Positions 33,851 through 44,300 of a stretch of 64,000 bases of DNA are shown piece by piece. This DNA comes from Cladosporium sp. IMV 00045. Taxonomy: Eukaryota > Ascomycota > Dothideomycetes > Cladosporiales > Cladosporiaceae. The stretch lies in assembly GCA_001931905.2 (NCBI GenBank), contig MSJI02000492.1, forward strand, positions 1 through 64,000, read 5' to 3'. Made by a program: the position numbers and the translations under genes. Under the pieces are notes generated by a model. It saw only the letters and a program-made list of their open reading frames with translations, was not told the DNA's origin and did not search any database. Positions within the stretch are counted from its first letter, which is position 1. The number at the start of each line of letters is the position of its first letter.

Positions 33851-35542
33851 TCACTGCTCATGATGACTCTCCGCGTTCTCCTGACTTTCTTCGCTCCTGG
33901 TGAATTCCGCGAACCCTGCCTCGCCGCTCTCCGCTCTCTCTTCCGTTCGTGCTCTCTTGGGCGATCTTTCCTGCTCGTCTGGTTTGTGGTCTTGCTCTTC
34001 ACTCTGATCTTGACCGTGATTTTGCTGTTCCTGCTCCTGTTCCTTTTCCTGCTGCGCCTTTTGTTCCACGGCGACCTCCGCACTCGCATCACCTTTCTTG
34101 ACGCTCTCCAGCTCTTTCCTCAGAGACTCCACCTCCCGCCTCGCCTCTTGCTCCGAAGCTTCCAGCTCGCTCACCCTCCCGCGGAACAAGTCGTTGATCA
34201 CTTCCAGCTCGCTAACACGAGTTCGCAGCGCGTTGTTCTGCGCCACGACGGCGTCGTAGCTCTGAGGCGCTTCGAGATGGTGCGGACCAGGCGATGCGAA
34301 CGAGTCTGCAGGCATGGACACCGTGTCGAAGATGTGCTGCGGCGCTATGTTGGGGTTCTGGTGGTGATGCGCGTGCTGTTGCGACGGCGTGCCGCTGCGG
34401 CTCAGCGAGGCGCCGGGAGAAGCGAGGCGGTCGTGACTTTGTTGCGCTCCGCTGCCCATCTGAGGCGCGGGAGGGAGGTTGTGAGGCACGTACGGCGGCG
34501 CTGCTCCGGCATGGCCCGCGTGGGCGACGTCGGGGTGGGCGGCGGGAAAGCCTGGACCCGGCTGGGAGTGGGTGTGAGTGTGAGGGGAGAGGTCGGTGGG
34601 GTTGCCATTGCGGTCGTGTTTGCGCGGTGTTTGCGAGGTTCTGACGCGGTTGCGCGATTTGATCACGTCGGTTTTGAGCGAGATGGGGCGCGGGCGGCCG
34701 TGCAGTTTGAGGAAGAGGCCGCAGGCATTGCAGAGGACGGAGCCGGCTTCGTCGCGTCGCCAGAGCGGGGTGGTGGAGGTGGTGCAGTTTTGGCACACGG
34801 GCTGTGAGGGAGGTGTCAGATCATTGATGTACGTACAAATGCATGTTTGTGAATGTTTGTTGATGGAGGTAATCGGTATCGATTGCTGTTATCGATATGG
34901 AGCGCAATCTGATAAGGCTCCTGTTCTCGAGGCGACAAGTCGCGGCATATGATCGACTTACCGGCCCATTCTGTTGCCCGCCCGCGGTGGCTGCCGGGGC
35001 GTAATGAGGTTGGCTCATGTTGTCGGGCGACTGGTCGAGTTTGCTGTAGAAGGAAGGAATCAGTTTGGTGATGCTCTGCTTTGCGCTTTGCAGACGCCGG
35101 CCTCGGCTTGGCGTAGGAGGCAGGAGGAGCTGGCTTTGCGACAGAAGATTCGTTGAGATAGACACTCTTGTTGTGCCTTCAATGGTTGTGCCCGATATTC
35201 TGGTTGCAACAATGCTCTTGCTGGTCTAAAACATCGCATCCCTCTGTTCGACCGCCATCCCTCATTCCGCCGCCTTCTTCTCACTCACCTCTCACTTTCA
35301 CTATCACTCTCACGCTTCACCGGCGCAGCAGGAGCGCTGGCAGCCAAGGATGCCAAAGCAGCAAGAGCAGGGAGCTGCCCAGAGCCGTACTTGTATTGTT
35401 CAGGCAGATCTTTCGAGGATGATTGCGGTCTGGTAACAGACAACTGGAATGGAGGATGCGAGCTCGATTGTCGAGTCTGCGGGTTCGGAAAGAGAGGTGC
35501 TTGGCGGATGTGCTCCGGTGGAGGCGCTGCGACTTGGAGCAT
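33851..35542 (-). CDS. areB: GATA zinc-finger transcription factor with C-terminal coiled coil (AreB/Asd4-like)
   Basis: Model of three exons: 35542-35289, 35199-34962 and 34801-33851, introns of 89 and 160 bases, 480 residues. The zinc finger (about 167-191) has the form CX2CX17CX2[15 protein letters not shown], then [19 protein letters not shown], followed by [12 protein letters not shown], as in AreB, Asd4, Dal80 and Gzf3. A heptad-like coiled coil at about 350-400 ([20 protein letters not shown]) is the other hallmark of this branch, which dimerises and usually represses or modulates nitrogen-regulated genes. The first intron was placed on frame and phase (donor GTGAGT, acceptor CCAG); an alternative acceptor would change about 30 residues between exons 1 and 2. 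The second junction (ACAG before PVCQNC) is secure. Many GATA motifs lie upstream. A long open frame on the opposite strand is a shadow. Confidence 0.87.
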
Positions 35543-36570
35543 TGACGGGTCGTATAAATGATAGGAAGAGATGTCGTTTTGCGATTCCTGGAAATCACAG
35601 AGCGGCGGAGGATAGACAGCTCTGGATTGACGGCGTCTTTCGATCAATTGATGCCGCTTGAAACGATGGCAGGCGCTTAAAAGTGCAGATGGACGATGAG
35701 ATAGATGCCACACAATGCCATGTAATAATTGATTGGATAGAAGATTGACAATATGAAGATACTCGCAGCGATCAATGACTTTCTAGAAAGCACTTGTTAA
35801 ACATTGATAAGGGGTTGCGATAAGATAGCAATACCTTATCCCTTGCCGTATGCCGTCCGACTAGACTAAGCGCTGGTTAGTTCACGATGCGAGATGAACT
35901 GATGTGTAAGCGATTCGTGTCTTTTACTCGTAGGCGTTGGTATGATTTGCTTCCTCTACTTGTCAATTTCCAGGAAATCAGTCTTGTAATGCATCAAGTA
36001 TCAAGGTCGCCTTGCCATTCTCCCAAACTCTGGTTTCCCTCTTTGTGATTATCTCCTTGGAGATTGTAGATCGACAGGGATCATCTGCAATGAGATAAGG
36101 TTTCAAAACATCTAATAACTATGAGAAGATCTCGCGACGAGGCTAGGTACTTCAGCAAGACCATTACAACCTGTGATATTAGCTGAAGTCGGTTTATTAC
36201 TTCGCCACGTCGATAGACAGCCATATTCAGCTTTTCCAATGCAATCAAGGATGATTCAACAGGCTCCATGGTCTGTTCATATCCGGTCTCATTATTGAGT
36301 CTTTTGATAATTCACAATCAGGCGTTTGAGGGGCGGTCGCGGTCCGTTCGTTACTAACCGCCTCGACCGCCTACCGCAGAGCCGCGGTCTGTCCACCGGT
36401 GGTGCTAGTCGTCGATGCCCCAGATCCTAAAGTCCCCATTCATGACACCTGACAGGCGACAACAACAACTCATTAGCAAATAATCCAAACATACAGAACA
36501 CAATTTTCCTACTTCCTCGAAACACGTCAGACAAGGCAATCAATGGTCAAACCCTGGCAAATTACTCACA
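35543..36570. other. Divergent intergenic region, GATA factor / LSB6
   Basis: About 1 kb with both promoters, AT-rich and full of GATA motifs (see the cluster entry). A GC-rich patch with GGGGCGGTCGCGG and CCGCCTCGACCGCCTACCGC lies at 36330-36385, nearer the LSB6 side. No gene. Confidence 0.45.
35805..35841. promoter_or_regulatory. Cluster of GATA-factor binding motifs upstream of the AreB-like gene
   Basis: Four HGATAR-type sites within 37 bases: TGATAA (35805-35810), CGATAA (35818-35823), AGATAG (35823-35828) and TTATCC, the reverse of GGATAA (35836-35841). Further sites occur at about 36093 (AGATAA) and 36305 (TGATAA). They are 260-770 bases upstream of the GATA-factor start codon. Auto- or cross-regulation by nitrogen GATA factors is known for this family in other fungi; here it is inferred from the sites alone. 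Confidence 0.55.
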
Positions 36571-38865
36571 ATGCCTCGCCCCCCAACTTCCGGCTACGCT
36601 CGCATAGCCCAAGCCGAAGAGGAAGAGGAGGAATTACCCTACTCCTCCGATGAAGAAGATCCCTTTCGAGACCCCAACAGAATCTCCACAGACGCCTCGT
36701 ACGCGCCAATACAACCAAAGCGCCGCGAGCGCATGCACATCCCCTCCGGTCCATCATCCCCTGGACGACCAACACGACGAAAGCGAGCCAACAGCGGCGT
36801 TGATATCAAAGCCATAAACGCGCGGTTGGAGAGATGGGCGGACGAGATCAAAGAGCGATTCAAGATTCGTCGAGTTAAAGGGAAGACGGCAGACGATGAA
36901 CACCTTGAAATACACCACTCAGTCTTTCAGGCACCAGAAGGAATTCGACCTGCTACCAAAGAGCAACTCGACGCCGATCATTCAGATGCTGGCGAGAGGT
37001 TGTCAAAACTCGAATTCGACGACATTGTGGAAAGTGTGAGGACTGCGATCGAAATGGGCAAACACCCAACGCTCATCGCGCAGGGTAGCAGTGGAAGCTA
37101 CTTCGCAAGAAACAGCAGCGGGAAGGTCTTGGGAGTCTTCAAACCGAAAGACGAGGAACCATACGCGAGCAAGAACCCCAAGTGGACGAAATGGATACAC
37201 AGAAACCTGTTCCCGTTCTTCTTCGGTCGGGCGTGTTTGATTCCAAACTTGTCTTATGTTTCTGAAGCGGCGGCGTACGTGCTCGATTGCCAGCTGCGCA
37301 CCAACATCGTACCATATACGGAAGTCGTCAGCTTGTCGAGTAAAAGCTTTTTCTACGATTTCTGGGATCGCAGAGCATACTACCGGAAGGGCAAGCCTTT
37401 GCCGGAAAAGCAGGGTTCATTTCAGGTTTTCTTGAAGGGATTCAAAGGTGCGACTGAGTTCTTCAGGGAACACCCTTGGCCAGATCACCACAACAGCACA
37501 TTCAGAGACGCACCAAAGCGGAAACGCAAGACTTTATGGGCGGACGACTGCAGACCAAAGAGTCGACAGGCCGGCGCCGACAGTGATGAGGAGGAAGGAT
37601 TGAACAGCCGCGAACAGAGTCGGGCAAGACATGAGTTCTGGTCTGATGCTTTGCAGGAGAGTTTCAGGGAGCAGTTGGAAAAGCTGGTGATCTTGGACTA
37701 CATCATGAGAAATACGGATCGAGGCACGGACAATTGGATGATACGGATCGATCGAGAGAAGCAGACGGCGGAAATTGTGGCCAGACCGCCAAAGAGCGAC
37801 AGACAACAGAATGGCCATGCCGATTCTAGCGAGGCAGGGGAATATCACAGACGACACGAGAATATGACGACAAGTCCGTCTTCCGAGGAGGACAGCGCAA
37901 CGCCCAGACTAGGCGCAATCGACAACTCCCTCTCCTGGCCATGGAAACACCCGGATGCTTGGAGAAGCTACCCATTCGGCTGGCTGTTCCTCCCAGTCAG
38001 CCTGATCGGCCGTCCTTTCACCGAGCGCACTCGACGCCACTTCCTACCCCTCCTCACATCCAAAGAATGGTGGACCGACACCCAAGTCAAGCTGCGCCAA
38101 TGCTTCGAACTCGACGCCGACTTCAAAGAACGCATGTTCGCTCGCCAAATAGCCGTGATGAAAGGCCAGGCGTGGAACGTGGTAGAAACCCTCAAAACCC
38201 CCGACCACGGACCTCTAGAGCTAACACGCCGCAACCGCGTCTGCGTCTGGGACGATCTGGTCGACATCCCCGTCGCCGTCCCCATGAGCAGGCCCTCGGA
38301 GGAAATGCGCCAGCAAGTCAAGAACCTGCACTCCCGCCCGCGCGGCATCCGCGAGGAGAACGAAGCACACGAAGAGATGGACATCAGCGCCGCGTACGCT
38401 TCGGCGCCGACGAAGTCGCAAGTCGACCTGCTGGGTCTCGGTGGGCCCACGCCTGACCGCGAACCGAGCGCGAATCCCTTCAATCACTCCCGCCAGAACA
38501 GCTCAGAGCTCTTACCGCAAGTGCAAAAGGCCAGCACAGACTTGCCCATGGCGCAGTCGTACGATGCGCAGCAATCGACCTCGACACGCCTTGGCGCTCC
38601 TTCGAGACCTTCGGCTCTTCGATCCACTACTGTTGGCCAGCCGCGCATGTCCTACGATGTTCCCTCCTCAAAGCGTGTATGGGATACTGGAAAGCGGAGG
38701 TCTAGCTTTGCAGTGCGACGAGCTTTCGGCGATGATAGTGACGACGAGGGTGATGGCGATCTCGGTTTCGTGGCTGCCAGGGATCAAGAGGGGAGTAGGC
38801 GGAAGGTCATCGTTGAGAGGTTGGAGATGGTCAAGAGCAGGCCGCCGGTTTTCACTTGGTGTTGA
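36571..38865 (+). CDS. lsb6: Type II phosphatidylinositol 4-kinase (LSB6)
   Basis: Single-exon gene of 764 residues. The enzyme phosphorylates phosphatidylinositol at the 4 position on endosomal, vacuolar and plasma membranes. Conserved kinase elements are visible: the nucleotide-binding loop AQGSSGSYFAR with the following GVFKPKDEEPYASKNPKW (about 170-205), the catalytic segment ILDYIMRNTDRGTDNWMIRI (about 373-392), and the metal-binding AIDNSLSWPWKHPDAWRSYP (about 449-468). A cysteine pair as in the palmitoylated CCPCC of animal enzymes is not apparent; the matching loop reads FFFGRACLIP. The C-terminal about 180 residues are disordered and Ser/Pro-rich. A low-complexity acidic N-terminus contains EEEEELPYSSDEEDPF. 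Start is the first ATG in frame. Confidence 0.94.
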   Translation: MPRPPTSGYARIAQAEEEEEELPYSSDEEDPFRDPNRISTDASYAPIQPKRRERMHIPSGPSSPGRPTRRKRANSGVDIKAINARLERWADEIKERFKIRRVKGKTADDEHLEIHHSVFQAPEGIRPATKEQLDADHSDAGERLSKLEFDDIVESVRTAIEMGKHPTLIAQGSSGSYFARNSSGKVLGVFKPKDEEPYASKNPKWTKWIHRNLFPFFFGRACLIPNLSYVSEAAAYVLDCQLRTNIVPYTEVVSLSSKSFFYDFWDRRAYYRKGKPLPEKQGSFQVFLKGFKGATEFFREHPWPDHHNSTFRDAPKRKRKTLWADDCRPKSRQAGADSDEEEGLNSREQSRARHEFWSDALQESFREQLEKLVILDYIMRNTDRGTDNWMIRIDREKQTAEIVARPPKSDRQQNGHADSSEAGEYHRRHENMTTSPSSEEDSATPRLGAIDNSLSWPWKHPDAWRSYPFGWLFLPVSLIGRPFTERTRRHFLPLLTSKEWWTDTQVKLRQCFELDADFKERMFARQIAVMKGQAWNVVETLKTPDHGPLELTRRNRVCVWDDLVDIPVAVPMSRPSEEMRQQVKNLHSRPRGIREENEAHEEMDISAAYASAPTKSQVDLLGLGGPTPDREPSANPFNHSRQNSSELLPQVQKASTDLPMAQSYDAQQSTSTRLGAPSRPSALRSTTVGQPRMSYDVPSSKRVWDTGKRRSSFAVRRAFGDDSDDEGDGDLGFVAARDQEGSRRKVIVERLEMVKSRPPVFTWC

Positions 38866-39104
38866 TTGGGTGGAATTAAAGGTCTGGAGGGAAGTTGTAT
38901 GTAATAGCAACTTCATGATGATTGTTTTGATTTGCCAGGCGTTCTTGACGTCTCATGGGAGCATCGAAATGCCTATGTTGTTGTTGAGACGATTCGCGAG
39001 TTTTGTACTATACATATATACCAGCAGAGCAGAGGAATAGCATAGATACCAGTCAATACCAAAGTTGATACGGCAGTTTGGCATAATGTCTCTGCCACAC
39101 TCGT

Positions 39105-39695
39105 ACAAGTACCTTCTGGCTTAGGCAATCAAGCAAGTAATTGCGCCAGTGAGAGGCACGCCCGGCTGGCATGGCATGTCCATCGCAGTTGTGCAACTAC
39201 CGTCTTGCTTGGGATATGAAGCTAGATGGAGTGCCATTGAGAGGTACTGGATGTTTGGCATAGTCTTTCCGTCACAGTCGTGCAAGTACCGTCTGGCTTG
39301 GAATATGAAGCGATGTGTAGTGCTATCGAGAGGTACTGGATTTTGACACGGTCTCTCCGTCACGTTCGTGGTGGTCCCGTCAGGCTTGGGCGATCGCAGT
39401 AACGCAGCTCTATTCAGGTATCGTGCCCTCAAGATATCTACTTAAACCTGAGAAAGTCGACTCCAGAAACGAGCATCTCTGAGTTCACGGTGTGACTACC
39501 CTCGCGAATCGTGCATTCAAAAAATTCTTGCCACTGAGATGGTCGGCTCTGAAATCGAGCATCTCCGTAGTCATGGTGTAGCTGTCCTCATTTCTGATGC
39601 ACTCAGAATGTGCACTTGTCACTGAGATAGTCGCTTTCATCATCAAGCATCCCTGCAGTCGTTGCGCAGCTATCCTCTGGCATCACTTGGGGATA
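39105..39695. repeat. Diverged tandem repeat array, 86-89 bp period (87-bp family, array 1)
   Basis: Units begin with a GCARCTAYC-like core at about 39105, 39193, 39282 and 39371 (spacing 88-89), then at 39492, 39578 and 39666 (spacing 86-88); the gap between 39371 and 39492 is 121, so one unit is longer. A second conserved point is ATYGAGAG / ACTGAGATAGTCG about 45 bases into each unit, the same offset as in array 2, which shows common descent. The last unit is cut off where the coiled-coil sequence starts. Confidence 0.75.
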
Positions 39696-40489
39696 CAAGA
39701 CTCCTCTGGCGGGAAGGCAGACTGCATACACGGAGTTGCAAAATCAATCTGCAGAGACCGACGTTGTGTTCAAGCCGCTACGAATCAAAACGTACGTCTA
39801 ATTCAGCTCGAACTCGACCATTCAAATGAGGAAACGGAAGGCACAAACGACAGAATGTCCTCCCTCGAGCGAGAAAGGATGAGAGCAGCTGCTACTCTCA
39901 ATGAGCTGCAAGATACCGACCGTCAGCCCCGTTTTCATGACAAGCAACAATCATTGGACGCCCGGGCAAGATCTCTCGGCGAGCGGGATCGGCAAATGCT
40001 CGATCAACACGCGAACATGCAAAAGGCGATCGACAAGTACAAGAGCGACTTATCCGAAGCAAACATCCTCAAGCACAAACTCCAGTTTGACCATAATCAG
40101 AAGGTCGAAGGGTTGATTGCAGAACACACACAGCAACAGACCGACCAGCAGACGAGGTTCGAGAGGAGCATAGCGCTCCATCGTGGGTGGCTTCTTCCCA
40201 ATCTATTAAAAAAGCGAGATGACTTCCAAGCGGAAAAAAGTGCAATCTTGACACGGCATCGGACGAGCTTTCGAAGATACAAAAACAGCACGCCGACGAC
40301 CTGACGAGCAAGGATAAATCTAATCGAGCAGACATCGACAGTCAGCGGCATGCTCTAATCGGAGAAAAGCAGCGGCTGCGGGCAGACTTGTCAAAACAAC
40401 ACGAAAAGCAGATCTCCTCCGAGCAGACCAAGCACAACGAGGAGCTGAAACAGTCCGCCGAGGCTCACAACACTTCCGTGTCGTTCAGC
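39690..40489 (+). pseudogene. Decayed coiled-coil reading frame between repeat arrays
   Basis: One frame (to 40304) encodes charged heptad-like sequence, for example SLERERMRAAATLNELQDTD and KAIDKYKSDLSEANILKHKL. From about 40256 the same character continues in another frame (ASDELSKIQKQHADDLTSKD, then KQHEKQISSEQTKHNEELKQ) up to about 40480. The change of frame near 40245-40256 points to a frameshift of one or two bases. No ATG in good context, promoter or intron arrangement joins the pieces. Upstream sequence at 39690-39790 (YTELQNQSAETDVVFKPLRI) may belong to the same old gene. The family is not recognised. It could instead be two exons of an unusual gene, but no canonical intron removes the shift. 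Confidence 0.5.
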
Positions 40490-40543
40490 AAGCTATGCAC
40501 CCGCATGGCGCCTTATAGCGGGCATCGATATCGGCAGGTCAAT

Positions 40544-41065
40544 GCAGCTATCCTCAAGCACAGGAGCCTAAACCGGATAGCTGTCACTGAGAGAGTCCTA
40601 TTTGAGAACAGCAATCTCCGGAGTCTTTGTGCAGCTATCCTCAAGTATCTTGGCCTAAAACGAATGGCTGCCTTTGAGAGAGTTGGATTTGATAGCGGCA
40701 ATCTCTGGAGTCTTTGTGTAGCTATCCTCGAGCATAGTGGTCTAGAGAGGATGGATACCACCGAGAGACTCGTACTTGAGAGAGGCGCTCTCCGGAGTCC
40801 TTGTGCAACTATCTTTGAATACCGTAACCCAAGATGGATGGCTGGCACTGAGAGACTCGTATTCGAGAGAAGGGATCTCCGGAGTCTTCATGTAGCTATC
40901 TTCAAGTATAGTGGCCCAAGGCGGACGGTTGCCACTGAGAAAGTCGTATTTTAGAGAGGCGATCTCTGGAGAACTTGCGCAGCTATCCTCGAGCACATCG
41001 CCCTGAAACAGATGACTGCCGCTGAAAGAGAGTTGCATTGGAGATAACAATTCCCAAGTAATAGT
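40544..41065. repeat. Tandem repeat array with exact 87-bp period (87-bp family, array 2)
   Basis: Six units start at 40544, 40631, 40718, 40805, 40892 and 40979, each exactly 87 bases apart. Each begins with GYARCTATCYTYRARY, has TGAGAGA about 45 bases in, and ends in ATCTCYGGAGTCTTTGT or similar. Because 87 is 29 codons, the plus frame reads four full 29-residue repeats of the type AAILKYLGLKRMAAFERVGF before a stop in unit five; the opposite strand is also open and reads ...EDSC.TPEI.SLEYESLS.. Units differ from each other by substitutions only, which indicates an old array under length constraint or concerted change. Confidence 0.9.
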
Positions 41066-41333
41066 ATCTGTGGGTAAGGTGAGACACATGAGTCTTTTCC
41101 GCTTGACGCATTTTTCGCGAGTGGTCACGGAATTATTAGAAGAGAATTGTGAGTGATCATGAATTATTGCACCTACCTATTGTAGGAGGCCAGAAATTAT
41201 TAATTCCCCAAACGCCAGAGATACCGGTTCCCAGCCAACAGTATATGTGGGTATCATGAGACAAAAGAGATCTTTTCAGTTGACGCATTTTCCGCCCGCC
41301 CAATCAACCCGCATTGTCCATCCTCAATCCGCC

Positions 41334-44300
41334 TCACTTGAACAGGTCCTTCAAATCCTCCAGGGTGTTCTGCGCGAGCTGCTTTCTGGTCTTCTTCTCC
41401 ATGCTGAGTTGGGCCAGTTTCTTCTTCTTGTCTTGCAGCTTCAGTAGATTGGGTTCGACGCTGTCGTTCATGATGAAGTGGGTGATCTCAACGTCGCGCT
41501 GCTGGCCCATGCGGTGTACACGATCGATCGCCTGTTGCTCTTGGCCGGGATTATACTGTGGCTCCATCATGTAGACCTTGTTGGCGGCTGTGAAATTGAG
41601 ACCTTGGCCGCCGGCTTTGATGGACACTAGAAGGACGGTGGCGTTGGGGTCGCTTCTGAAGCTTTCAATTACCTGGGCACGCTGTGAGACACGCATGGTG
41701 CCGTCAAGGCGAAGAGGGTTGTGGCCGTGACGCTGCAAGGCGTATTCGATCAGATCGATGTATGAAGTCCACTCAGTGAAGACAACGCTGCGGATAGGTG
41801 GTTCACCATCTGGAAGAGCAGCAGTCTCTTCGCGAGATCTATCCAGCTCCGCGAGTAGAGCAAGGACCTTGGTGTGTGGGCCAGTGTAGTTGTTGGCGTT
41901 CCACGCTGCGCGTTTGCCCTTGCGAATTTCCGGGGTGTGGTCGTCGATAAACTTCTGGAAGTTACGACGAGACAGAGTGAAGAAGTCGTACCTGACGTAT
42001 GCGTCGCAGACAGGGCAGTCATGATAGCCGTCAATGCGAAGCAGTGGAGGCTTTGTCGTCTCGTCGAGATTCTCCTTGCAATCGGGGCAGTACAAGTGGA
42101 AGCATGGAGTGAGGTAGCCAAACACGTCCTCATCCTCCCCCTCCTCCTCCTCCGAGGAAGACGAATCCGAGTCGGTGGCGTCGTTCTGCTGAAGTTTGTC
42201 TCCCACGACGGGACGACTGCAACTTGCACAGTAGTCTAGCTCAGTATCGCTCTGTGCCTTCAGGAGCTGGTAAGCCTCTCGTTCAGAAATGAAAGTGCCC
42301 ATAGGTTGGAGCCCCGGCTCGTCGCCCAAATCAATGGCACTGCTGTGATTCATGCCCTCGAGCTCCTGAAGATCCTCTTCGCGCAGTAAATCTCGGCCAT
42401 GAGCGCAAAGCAGACGCAGGCGTAGAAGCGCATTCAGAACATGCATATACGCCTTACCCCGAATGGTTTTGTTGTCGCGTGTCAAGGTCCTGAGCTGCAT
42501 GTTCGATCTGCCAGCGAACATTCCGTACGTCTCCTGTTCCTGCGGAGTAAATTCGAGATATGCATATCTCTCTTTGCGTGCAGGAAGACCCATGTTGTCT
42601 TTAGTACGGCGGAGGGTGATGCCATCAACGAGGAGGCGCAGGTGTTGCAAGACATCGGAGTTTGCATTCTTGAAAGGAGCGAGGATGTATTGCGCCCAAT
42701 TGCTTTGTTGATCGAACGGCTTGACACGCAGGAAGCGGATGAGCGCTCCAAGGTCGTCGAGTCGGTTCTGAACCGGCGTGCCAGTGACAGCCCAGCGACA
42801 CTCGGCATTGAGTGCGCATACGGCCTTGGAATCGCCAGTGCTCGAGTTGCGGATCTGATGTGCCTCGTCTAGCACAATGCGAAACCAGTTAATAGAAGCC
42901 GGGGCATTTCTTTGCTTGAGGGAGCTGCCAAACTCAGTCCCGAGCGTACGGTAGGTTGTGAGGACGATGTCGTATTGTGACAACTTGTTCAGGTCTTGCA
43001 ATCTGTTATTGCCGTGGTAGACGTAGACCGATAGCTTTCCGGCAATGACGTGGTCTTGAATCTGTTCGGTCCAGTTGGCGAGAACTGAGGTCGGACAAAC
43101 AATCAGAGTACCCTTGGCGTTACGCTCGGCCCCGGTCATGTCTTGCGGCGGTTGCTTAGTCGCAAAGTCGTGAGCCTCGTTAGTCGTAGCAGCGATCAAG
43201 GACAGGATGCTCAAAGTCTTTCCGAGGCCCATCATGTCGGCAAGAATGCCACCACGGGCAGGCTGTGGCTTCTCGCGCACCTCTTGGCCTGTAATGACGT
43301 GATACCATACCTCTTTCCCATTGGCCTTGACGGTGTGCTTCCAGAGTGAGAATTTCGCATTGTTCTCATCACGTTGAGGCGTGCCATCTTGCTGCTGAAC
43401 GTCCTGTTGCTGATCCTTGTAGTTCTCGTGGTCAACAAGAAACTCCAGTGCTTGTTTCTGATGCGGAAGCAACTCAGTCTTGATGATTGTCGGATCAGCC
43501 TCTCTTTCCGGCAGATTCTCGTTCTTCGCTAGATCGTCGAAGAGTTGAGAGGCATCTCGGTGCATTTCCTCGGCGGTACGGGTAGTATATGCAATGCTCT
43601 GGGGACCAGAGGGCTTGGGTGCACCAGATCCGATTTTTTGGTCGCGATAGGCTTGAGGGACATGGGGGTTTACGATCTGTTTCCCAGAGTCAACGTCCCT
43701 CTTCGGGCTTTCCAGAAAGAGCTGCCTCTGCGAGAGAAATCTTCCGACGGGGTCAGTAGCCCTGCGCTTGCAGTAGAGAACAACATCAACTTTGAGGTTT
43801 TGTGAGACCGGAAAACCGACTGCTTCGCCGTGCGGGCGCTTGCGTGCGGGCAATGCAGCTTTAGCATGGAACCCACTCATATGAGACCCTCCCATAAGTT
43901 TTGTCAGTACGGTCGCTTCTCGCACGCCCAGTTTGCCAAACGTCTTGCCCTGCTTGTCAACCAAATCGATGACATTGTCGTAGGCGCTTGCTGTCCTTCT
44001 CAGCACGATCTTTGTGGGCGGCCAATAATCTTTGCCGAGGAAGGCGCCAGCAGCTGGGACTCGATGGATATTGCCTTGAGCTGGGAGCACACCGATGCAA
44101 ACTTCCTCTTCACCGGGATCTCGCTTGGGCTTGACATTTTCGCTAGTTACGACTACGTCGTCATCGTCATCTCCAGTGAGGTCGACAGCAGCTGCTGCAC
44201 CACTTTCGGCGGCTTGCTTCTTGGCTTGGTCCTTCAGGTGTTCCCCAAGCATGCCGCTACCCCTGATGTTTTCTCCGTGCGCAGTCTTGGTCTTCTTCGG

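Larger units (their letters stand above)
38866..41333. other. Repeat-rich interval between LSB6 and the SNF2-RING gene
   Basis: About 2.5 kb without an intact gene. It contains two arrays of an approximately 87-bp repeat and a decayed coiled-coil reading frame between them, each described separately. The outer 250 bases on each side are AT-richer 3' flank of the neighbouring genes. Confidence 0.7.

Noticed and set aside
33773..34807. Open frame of 344 codons on the plus strand
   Set aside because: It lies exactly antisense to the GATA-factor exon, reads as low-complexity Leu/Arg-rich sequence and has no domain; it is a shadow of a GC-biased gene.
39105..41065. CRISPR-like array
   Set aside because: Units are contiguous 87-bp tandem repeats with no distinct spacers, in a eukaryotic genome.
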